Shown here one piece after another: positions 25,690 to 34,200 of a stretch of DNA of 36,573 bases; position 1 is the stretch's first letter; each line of letters opens with the position of its first letter. The translations under genes were made by a program, and so were the position numbers. This DNA comes from DASSKW01 sp035690065. Lineage in GTDB: Bacteria; Pseudomonadota; Gammaproteobacteria; Natronospirales; REEB76. The stretch is taken from assembly GCA_035690065.1 (NCBI GenBank), contig DASSKW010000036.1, positions 1 to 36,573 of the forward strand, written 5' to 3'. The notes under the pieces are model-generated. The model worked only from the letters and a program-made list of their open reading frames with translations, searched no databases and had not been told where the DNA came from.

Positions 25690-26467
25690 GACCCGCGCAG
25701 TCGAATATCGGGTTGGCGATTCAGTCATCCTGGACGGCATCAGCATCCGCTTCCGGCCACGGCGTCTCAACGTGATCCTGGGGCCGAATGGCGCCGGTAA
25801 ATCCAGCCTGCTCAAGATCGCGGCCGGCCTGCTGCAACCGTCGGCCGGTGAAGTCCTGTATGAAGACTGCCCGATCGGACAATTCAGTACCGCAGCGCTG
25901 GCGCGCAAACGCGCGGTCCTTTCGCAACATGTGACACTGACGTTTCCGATGCCGGTGCAGGATGTGGTCATGATGGGGCGTTACCCGCATTATGGCCGCG
26001 CAGCTTCCACCAGAGATCGCGCGATCGTCGAACGCGCTCTGGCGCTGGTGAGCATGACCGCGAAGCGCGATCAACCCTACTCCACTCTGTCAGGTGGCGA
26101 ACAGCAGAAGGTCCAGCTTGCCCGGGTGCTGGCACAGATCTGGAATTATGACGATGCGAGCGAGCACAAATTCCTGTTCCTCGATGAACCGACCGAAGGG
26201 CTCGACATTCATTATCAGATTCACATGCTGGAAGTGGCACGTGAGCTGCTGGATCATAATTGCACGGTCGTCGCCATATTCCACGATCTCAATCTCGCGT
26301 TTCAGTACGGAGACAGTTTCTTCGTGTTGGAAAACGGCCGGCTTGTGCAGGAAGCGGATCATGCGGCCGATATCAAGCAGGAACTTGTCGAACGCGTGTT
26401 CGGGGTACAGGCGCACCGGATAGTCGATCCGCTCAATCAGCAGATGCTCTGGCGCTTCAGCTTGTAA
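25682..26467 (+). CDS. hmuV: HmuV-like ABC importer ATPase
   Basis: 261 residues. Walker A is GPNGAGKSS, the Q-loop region is LSQHVTLTF, the signature is LSGGEQQKVQLARVLAQ, Walker B is FLFLDEPTEGLD, and the switch histidine is in FHDLNLA. The short insertion between the signature and Walker B (IWNYDDASEHKF) matches HmuV-type heme importer ATPases. It supplies ATP-driven force on the cytoplasmic face. ATG 25682 overlaps the hmuU stop codon. No hmuS/hemS heme-handling gene and no tonB-exbBD genes are in the window. Confidence 0.9.
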   Translation: MAETRAVEYRVGDSVILDGISIRFRPRRLNVILGPNGAGKSSLLKIAAGLLQPSAGEVLYEDCPIGQFSTAALARKRAVLSQHVTLTFPMPVQDVVMMGRYPHYGRAASTRDRAIVERALALVSMTAKRDQPYSTLSGGEQQKVQLARVLAQIWNYDDASEHKFLFLDEPTEGLDIHYQIHMLEVARELLDHNCTVVAIFHDLNLAFQYGDSFFVLENGRLVQEADHAADIKQELVERVFGVQAHRIVDPLNQQMLWRFSL

Positions 26468-26596
26468 GCCACCTCCCGGTTAGCGCGTCCAGCGCCGACT
26501 GTCAGGGTCTGGTTTGGCGGGGTTCAATCGAACCTGCCGCTGCCGGGATTTACGAGTACAATTTCCGGCTTCCATACCGTCAAAAGGTGACGTGCC

Positions 26597-27370
26597 ATGC
26601 GCTCAATTTTGCTTGCGATCCTGGTGATGGTTGCGATGCCGTGTGTGGCCCTGAATCAGAAAGCAGGGCCGGTCAAACACTCCGTGCCTGCTTACATCAC
26701 GGCCGCCGTCAACGATCCTGCGCGCGCAGCCGACAAGACTGACGATGTGCGCCGCCAGATGGTGGCGGTGATGCAATTTACTGGCGTCAAACCTGGGCAG
26801 AAAGTCCTGGAGCTGGTGCCGGGCAGCGGTTACTGGACCCGCGTATTCAGTCAGATCGTCGGCAGCGAGGGTCATGTCTATACAGTGTGGCCGAACGAGA
26901 CGGCAAGATTTTCCGCCAAGAGTCTCGCCAAGTGGAAACAGCTGGTGACCACGTCACACTATGCCAACGTCAGCCTGTTGCAACAACCCGCAGCACAGCT
27001 GAGTGCTCCCAAACCGGTGGATCTGGTGTTCACCTGCCAGAACTACCACGATTACCACGATCCGTTCATGGGTCCGGTAGACATGGTGGCGTTCGACAAA
27101 CAGGTGTTCGCTGCACTCAAGCCGGGCGGTCTGTTCGTGGTGATTGATCACGTCGCACCGGCCGGTTCCGGCATCAGCGATACCAACACGCTGCACCGCA
27201 TCGATCCCGCCGTGGTAAAAAAAGAAGTAGAGGCCGCCGGCTTCGTGTTCGCCGGCGAGAGCGACGCGCTGCGTAACCCCAAGGATCCGCACACCATCGC
27301 GGTGTTCGACAAATCGATCCGCGGCCATACCGATCAGTTCATCTACCGGTTCCGCAAACCGCTGAAATAA
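26597..27370 (+). CDS. Exported methyltransferase-like protein (COG4798 type)
   Basis: 257 residues. The N-terminus is a signal peptide (SILLAILVMVAMPCVA, cleavage near residue 19), yet the rest is a class I methyltransferase-like fold: VLELVPGSGYWTRVFSQIVG in place of motif I, HVYTVWPNE, DLVFTCQNYHDYHD and LKPGGLFVVIDHV. The nearest description I know is the predicted methyltransferase group COG4798. SAM is not expected in the periplasm, so either the fold has another use or the start is misread; AAGG at 26584-26587 lies nine bases before this ATG. It stands alone between hmuV and a terminator, with a candidate -10 TACAAT upstream near 26556. Confidence 0.82.
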   Translation: MRSILLAILVMVAMPCVALNQKAGPVKHSVPAYITAAVNDPARAADKTDDVRRQMVAVMQFTGVKPGQKVLELVPGSGYWTRVFSQIVGSEGHVYTVWPNETARFSAKSLAKWKQLVTTSHYANVSLLQQPAAQLSAPKPVDLVFTCQNYHDYHDPFMGPVDMVAFDKQVFAALKPGGLFVVIDHVAPAGSGISDTNTLHRIDPAVVKKEVEAAGFVFAGESDALRNPKDPHTIAVFDKSIRGHTDQFIYRFRKPLK

Positions 27371-27394
27371 TAAGCGACCGACATCTGATGCGAC

Positions 27395-27421
27395 AGCGCC
27401 GCGGGAATCCGCGGCGCTTTT
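27395..27421 (+). terminator. Rho-independent terminator after the exported methyltransferase gene
   Basis: A 10-bp stem AGCGCCGCGG / CCGCGGCGCT (27395-27404 and 27409-27418) with a GAAT loop is followed by TTT. It ends 15 bases before the lysE-like start codon and six bases before its ribosome-binding site. Confidence 0.85.
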
Positions 27422-27436
27422 AGTAACGGAGTCCAC

Positions 27437-28048
27437 ATGACCACGCTGCATGTGAATATCTGGCACGCGATCATCGGCGGCGGGCTGCTGGCGATCAGCA
27501 TCGCTGCGCCGCCGGGCCCGGTGATGACCATCATGGCCAATGCCTCGATGCGCGGGCGGGTCAGGGAATCGCTGATCACCGCCTGCGGCGGCATCAGCGG
27601 TGATGTGTTGTGGCTGACGCTGGCCATCATCGGCACCGTGACGTTTCTCGATCACCGTCCGCACCTGGTCGGTGTGATCGGTCTGGGCGGTGCCGGGCTG
27701 CTGGTGTGGATGGCCTGGAGCACGTGGCGCAGCGCACGCGCCGGGATGCACACCAGCAATGCAACCGGTTCCTGGAAGCTCGGTTTCTTCACCGTGCTGA
27801 CCAGTCCGTTCTCACTCGCCTGGTGGCTGGCGAACGGCACCCTGCTCTACAGCGTCTGGGGCTGGCCTGGCATCGCTTCGTTCTTCATCACCGGCAGCCT
27901 GTATGCAGTGTCGTTCACGTATACCTTCCGCTGGGTCGGCCGCAAGGCCGAATCGGCGGTGGTGTGGGTCGCGTATGCGAGCGTCGCGGTGCTGGGCGGA
28001 TTCGGCCTGTATGTGGGCTGGGCGAGTCTGCGCCTGTTACAGGTCTGA
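27437..28048 (+). CDS. LysE-family amino-acid exporter
   Basis: 203 residues and about six membrane segments: WHAIIGGGLLAISIAAPPGPVM, SLITACGGISGDVLWLTLAIIG, LVGVIGLGGAGLLVWMAW, FSLAWWLANG and a final SVAVLGGFGLYVGWASL. PPGPVM and the conserved GGxxGDxLW are the LysE/RhtB family pattern. It is an inner-membrane exporter of amino acids or related metabolites; the substrate is unknown. GGAG (27428-27431) lies five bases before ATG. It sits directly behind a terminator, so it needs readthrough or a promoter overlapping that region. Confidence 0.88.
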   Translation: MTTLHVNIWHAIIGGGLLAISIAAPPGPVMTIMANASMRGRVRESLITACGGISGDVLWLTLAIIGTVTFLDHRPHLVGVIGLGGAGLLVWMAWSTWRSARAGMHTSNATGSWKLGFFTVLTSPFSLAWWLANGTLLYSVWGWPGIASFFITGSLYAVSFTYTFRWVGRKAESAVVWVAYASVAVLGGFGLYVGWASLRLLQV

Positions 28049-28095
28049 TTCCTGTGTGCGCCTGACCGTATTCGACGCTCCCTCAGAAAAAGCGA

Positions 28096-28114
28096 CGCCG
28101 CGAGTTGCGCGGCG
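28096..28114. terminator. Hairpin between convergent genes (best as minus-strand terminator)
   Basis: A 7-bp stem CGCCGCG / CGCGGCG has a 5-base loop. On the minus strand it is followed by TCGCTTTTT, giving a T run close by. On the plus strand the following bases are AT-rich but not T-rich. It may serve lysE and the adhesin gene in both directions. Confidence 0.5.
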
Positions 28115-28190
28115 CTAATTGAAAACCGGCGGACGAACAGCGGTTAACGAGGTATCTTCAAACCGGACCGCAGCACAGACTGTAGATAAG

Positions 28191-28224
28191 AACGGGCCGG
28201 TATCCTGAGGATACCGGCCCCGTT
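28191..28224 (-). terminator. Long hairpin after the giant adhesin gene
   Basis: An 11-12 bp core GGCCGGTATCC / GGATACCGGCC with a 3-base loop is extended outward by AACG / CGTT with one bulge, about 15 pairs in all. On the minus strand it is followed by CTTATCT. It ends 26 bases beyond the adhesin stop codon (28250-28252). Confidence 0.65.
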
Positions 28225-28249
28225 GTTCTGGCTTGTTACCGCTCCTGGA

Positions 28250-31200
28250 TCAGCGCAGCACAGTGTGCTGGTTGCTCACCAGCAACGCTGCACACGGACT
28301 GATCAGGCTGGTCAGACACGAGGAGGCACTGCTCGCCGACGGCGTGAAGTCAGTCGCTTGCAGCGTAAACATCGGATACCCGTCCAGTTGATGCATCGGC
28401 GTGCTGGTGTGGTTCGACGGCAATGACGACACCACCGTGACCAGATGAGTCAGGCTGGTGGCCGGCAGGTTGCCCGCTGGCTGACTGCCAGTGACTGTGA
28501 CCGTGTTGCCACTGGTCGTGCCCCGCACCGATTGCGTCGCCGCCGGGGCCTGCAGCTTCACAGTCTTGAGACTCCGCAAACTGCGCGTAGCCCCGAAACT
28601 GTTCTGACTCTGCATACTTCTCACCGACAAGGACTCGGACGAGAAGCTCAGTGGGTTCACGCTGGTGCCTGCCGCATGGATTACCTTGTTCACGCTGCCG
28701 TACATCACGAGACCACCCGACGAATACACGGCCGGCGAATCACTGAACTTGGTGTTGCTGCCGCTGCGCGTCAGCGAGACCGCGCTGCCACTCATATTTA
28801 CCGACAGGTTCGCGGTCACCGTGGCGACGCCGCCGCTACTGCTGGTCAATGCCGGCAGCGTGCCCGGGAAGGAGCCCGCCGAACGGGTCAGGTTATTGAC
28901 ACCGGAGAGCGTGATCGACCCGCCCGCCAGCACATTCACACTGCTGTTCAGCGCCAGGTTCGCTGCCCCGCCCGCGCCGTTCGCGGTCACCGTGGCAGAG
29001 CGACCCGCCGAACCACCGCCCCGGAATAACAGATCCCCACCATTCAGTCTGAACGCGATGTCGCCGTTGGCGGTGAGGGCCACGCTGCTATCGGCTGTGA
29101 GTTTCGCGGAACCGCCATTGCCGTTGATGTGGTCCCCGTAGCCCGGATTGGGTCCACCGGAAATTCTTGCCCCACCCGGACCGCGGGCGATCACAGTCAG
29201 GTTGCCTCCGGCGTTGATCGAGACCCGGGCTTGTGCCGTCTCGCTCGCTGCCCCGCCGCTGGCGGCAGAGATACTGGCAGATTGACCATAACCGGCGTCG
29301 GACTTGCCCGATATGGTGAGCGTACCGGAACTGCCCCCGCCCGCCTTGAGCGTCGCATTCCCCTTGGCGTTGATGGTCACATTGCCTTCGGTGACCAGCG
29401 AGACAGTCGCCCCCACACCGGTCGCCTTTACCGTGTCATTATTCCCTGCTTCGCTTCCGCCATAAATGGAGAGGTCGCTCCCGGCCCGGGCCGAGAACGC
29501 GCCACCCGCCGTCAGATTGACGTTGCTCTTCGCTGTGAGCGTGGTAACCCCGCCATTGTTGGCAATGAGAGTTTCCTGGGAGGCCAGCTGGTTGCCAGCG
29601 TGAATTTTCAGGCTGTCGTCAGCTTTCAGACTGATATTGGTCGCCGCCGCGATGTTGACGGAGTTGTCCGCCGTCAGCAGGACTTGTGCTCCGCTATCTT
29701 GCGCCTTGGCCTGCAGATATCTCGCATTGCTTGAGCTGGCATAGATGGACATCCCACCGCTTGTCGCGGTCGCCGTTACCGCACCGGCAGTGGCCGTGAT
29801 GCTGACTCCCGCCTTCGCCTTCAGTTTGGCAAGACCGCCGCTACTGGCATAGAAGCCACGGGAAGAAGAGGGATGGGCATAAGCATTGTCTTCGCCACCC
29901 TTGATTTCCATATGGTCGCTGGCAGTCAGGGCCACCGAACTGCCTTTGAGGTACACCCCACTGTCGGCGACCAGCTTGGCCTGCCCACTGGTATCGGCAC
30001 GGAGCGCAGCGGACCCCGCATTGCCGGATCCACCATAGATGGACAGTCCTCCGCTGCCGCCACTGAGCGTCAGCGCGCCGCCAGCCGTGATGTGCACCGA
30101 GGCATCCACCTTGATCTTGGCGAAGGCGTCGCTGCTGGCAATTACATCGGCTCCGTATGCATTTTCGTTGTCGCCATACACCGACATGCCGCTGCCGCCG
30201 CTCAAGATCGCCGTGGTCGCCGCCGTGATGTTCACGCCGGCGTTGCCATGGATGATCGCCCGCCCACTGCTTTGGGCCCGGACTGAGGCGCCGCCTGAGC
30301 CTGAGCTTGAACCTGTGGTACCCGCTACGTTGCTGCCACCGAATACATTCAGCCTGCCCCCGGCGACGGCGGTAACCCCACCGCCAGTCGCGGTGATGTT
30401 CACGCGGCCGTCCGCGGTAAGCGTCGCGTTGCCCGAGCTGCTGGCCGATCCGTGCGCTCCAGCTGCCACTTTATCCCCGCCCGCGATACTCATATCGGTC
30501 CCGGCCGAGAGCTGTACCGACGCACCCTTGATGTTGATGGCGCCACTGGCAGCGAGCGTGGCTTTGGCACTGAGGCCCTGAGCCTGGATGTCGGCGTTTT
30601 TGCCGACGTTATCCCCCGCTGCCACACTCATGTAGCCATTCGGGTTCTTCAACGTCACCACGCCCGACGCAGTGAGGTTGATTTCACCGAGTGCCGTGAG
30701 GGTTGCACTGGCGCTGTTGCTGGCATTCAGATGGACGTTCGCACCCACTGAACCTTCGCCGTAGACATTCAGACTGCCACTGGGGTGGCTGCCGCCCACC
30801 TTGAGCATGAGGTTACCGGCACTGACGTTGATGTTGAGGTTGGCGTCCACCAACGCATTGACCACGCCGCCGTTATGGACGTTCAGCGAATCGGATTGGC
30901 CGGCCGAGTACGCACCCTGGAGATTCAGCTTGCCTTTATTGCTACCACCGGCCACGGCGGCCGTGAACCCGCTCCGGGCATCGATGTTGATCCCGGCGCG
31001 GACCGTCTGGGTCGCCATCCCACCGGAGCTGGCGGTCGCATCAAGACTCTGGCCGGGGTAGTTATAGCCGACACTCAATGTCATCCCACTGCCGCCCGCC
31101 CTGAAGCTGACGTTGTCACCTGCGATATTGACCGACGCATCCGCGGTCAGGCTTGCCTTGCCGTTTAATTTTGCAATCAGCGTGTCGCTGTAGCCATCCG

Positions 31201-34200
31201 AGTTGTGACCACCATCAATGGTCAGGTTATGCCCCGCGGCCAGGGTCACATCGCCGGTGGTCGCTGTGAGATTCGCCGCAGCATCGGCAATGTAGAGAGC
31301 GGTGCCTTGGTTAGTGGCAGAAGCGCTTCCGTAAGCACCGTTGTAGCTGTAACCACCGGAGATACCTATATCACCGTTGGTCCCGGTGTTGAGCCTGATG
31401 GACGCCGCCGTGACGTTGACCGAGCCGTCAGCGGTATAACTCGCCTGTCCGCGGTTACGAGCATGCGCAGACCCGGACCTGCCGTTGCCCACATATTGAC
31501 CATAGACGTACAGATTGCCGCCGGCAGTCGCGACAAAGGCCCCGCCCGCTGCGATGTTGACGCTGGTATTGGCGGTGAGGCGAGCGGTGCCCACGCTGGA
31601 AGCCGAGGCAACTGCACCCTGGCCGTTGTCCGAGCTTCCGCCGTAGATGGACAGGCGAGCATTACTGCCGGTCCCGAGTGTCGCAAGCGTTACCGCGCCA
31701 CCCGCCTTGATGTTGACCGACGCATTCGCATTCAGTTTGGCGCTGCCGCCAAAATTGGCCTTCACCTTCGCATGCGAAGCGTTTGCCTTCTTCCCACCGA
31801 AGATTTCCAGGGGGCCGTTGGTCGCCGAAGCGGTGAAATCGCCACCTGCGGTGATGTTTACCCGGCCGTCCGCGACCACTTTTGCAGAAGCGCTGCTGGA
31901 AGCCGCAGCCGATGCGGAATGCCCGTTGCTTTCTGAGGCACCGTAGATGGAGAGTCCACCGGCCTGAGCTGTGAAGTCGCCCCCTGTCTTGATCGAAACC
32001 CCGGCATTCGCCGTGAGTGCAGCGATGCCGCCAGTCTGAGCCTGGGCTTTGGCATCCTCACCGTTGTAGTCGCCGCCGCCAACCTTGGCGTCACTGCTTG
32101 CACTCAGCATCACGCTCGTGGCAGTGATGTTCAGCGAGCCGTCAACAGTCATGTTGGCGCTGCCGCTGTCGTTCGCTTGCGCACTGGCGCTCCCGGCATT
32201 ACTGCTACCGGCCTGCAGCAGGATGTCACCACCGGTGTTGCTGAGCGTGACCGCGCCATTGGTCGCGTTCAGGTTCACGCCGGCCGCCACCGTCATGGTC
32301 GCTGTGGCGTTGGGACCGCTCGCAATCAGGTGGGCGCTCTGCCCATTCGAGTTACCGCCGTGAATGTTTAAGCCAGGTACAGATCCAGATCCAGTTCCGT
32401 TAACCGCAATCTTGATACCGTTCGTACCGACGATGCTGATCCCGACGTTATCGGTGAAGATCGCAGATGCGGAGGTGCCGCCAGCGCCCACGAACGCGCC
32501 GTTCGCGGCCGACGCGCCGGCGTGGATATCCGCAGTGCCTGAACTGTCGAAAGCTATGAGCTTGAACTTGTTGCCCGCACTCAGGTTGACGCCGGCATCG
32601 ATACTGGCGGTAAACCCCCCACCGGGGGCATCTGAACCCGCACCGCCACTGAATCCCAAGCCGGCTCGTGATCCGCCGGCGATCTCGGTGTGCGCGGCCG
32701 AGATGACCAGGTTACCGCCCGCCGTGACGCTGACACCGGCGAGCGCCGTGATAGAGATCCGGTCACCGCTTGCACTGGCGAACGCTTTGACTCCAGCCGA
32801 TGGACCAGGAGAAGAGGAACCGGGTAAACCGGCGACATTGTTGCCACCCCGGATAGACAGGTGACTCGCGCCCAACGCCACATCCCCGGATGTGGCAAGC
32901 GCGACGCTGGCCTGGACGTTGGCAACCGCCGTATCATGCGAGCCAGATGGCTCGACGACCCGCATGTTGACACCCAGACTATCGCCGCCGCGCACATCAA
33001 AATACCTGGCACCCATCTGAATACCGCCGGCCCCTGCCGTGATCGAGACATTGCTGGTGACCTTGGCATTGGCCTTCGCCCCATTGCCGACAGCTACCAC
33101 ACTCGCGGCGTTGCTGCTGTACATGCCGGCGGCGTTGTCGCCGCCGCGCACGGTCATTCCAGACGCGCTGCCAAACACTGCATCCCCCGCAGAAAGCGTG
33201 ACATCGGTGTGCACCGTGGCTTTGGTTTGGGCACCGTCACCCACCGCCACCACGCGCATGGGGCCTGAACCGCTGCTGCCAGGCATCGCGAACCCGGCAT
33301 CGTCCCCACCATGGATGTTTACGGTGGAACCGCTGGCAGTGATGTCATGGCCGGCCGAGACGGTCACGCTGGTGTTGGCCTTCACAGTGGTCTTCTTGTC
33401 GCTGCCGGTATCGAACGCGCTGACATACGCCGACCCGCCGGCGATCTCCAGGCTATTGCCGCTCAGATGGACGTCATGACCTGCTGTCAAAACTGTCCTG
33501 GCGTTGGCTGAGGCGGCGGCACTGGGTGCCGAGTTGCTGCTACCGACGACCGCGTGGGCTATCCCGCCACCGACATATATCTGGTCACCATTGATCCCGA
33601 TATTGTGCCCAGCCGAGATGGTCAGGTTGTTGTTCGCGACCGCCTTGCTCATGCTGCCATCGGCTACCGCGACCGCAACCCCCCGACTACTACTGCTACC
33701 AATACCTCTATTAAGGGCAACCGTGCTCCCCGCGATGCTCACGTCCTGGCCGGCATGCAGCGTGACCGAGTGATCGACACTGGCGCTACTCTCCGTGGTC
33801 GCCACCGCCGCCATCCCGCCGATCGATACGTGTTGCGCGGCGATGTGCAAGCTGTCGCTGTGAGTCGAGCTCTTGCCGTCGTCGGCACTCAAGGTGATGG
33901 CGTGGCTGCCGCCGATGATGGCAATATTGCGAGCTTCGATTGAAATGGAGCCCTTGGTATAAATGTCACTGGCGACACTGATGCTGGGGCCACCCAGATC
34001 CACGTTGTAATTGACTGGCGCAGCAGCCGAGCCGATGGCCGCATTCAGACTCACCCCGCCGCCTTCGGCCGCGGACAGCTTGAACGTGTTGCCGGTGCCG
34101 TTGTATACCAGAGCAGCAGCGTTGATGCTGATCGCCGCGCTACCTTCAGTTAACACAGCGTGATCCAGCGTGGCCGTGCCACCTGCGCTGATATCCAATC

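Noticed and set aside
28900..33740. Possible CRISPR array or satellite repeat in the long repetitive stretch
   Set aside because: The repetition is at the protein level with a period of about 147 bases and strong divergence; there are no identical short repeats with unique spacers.
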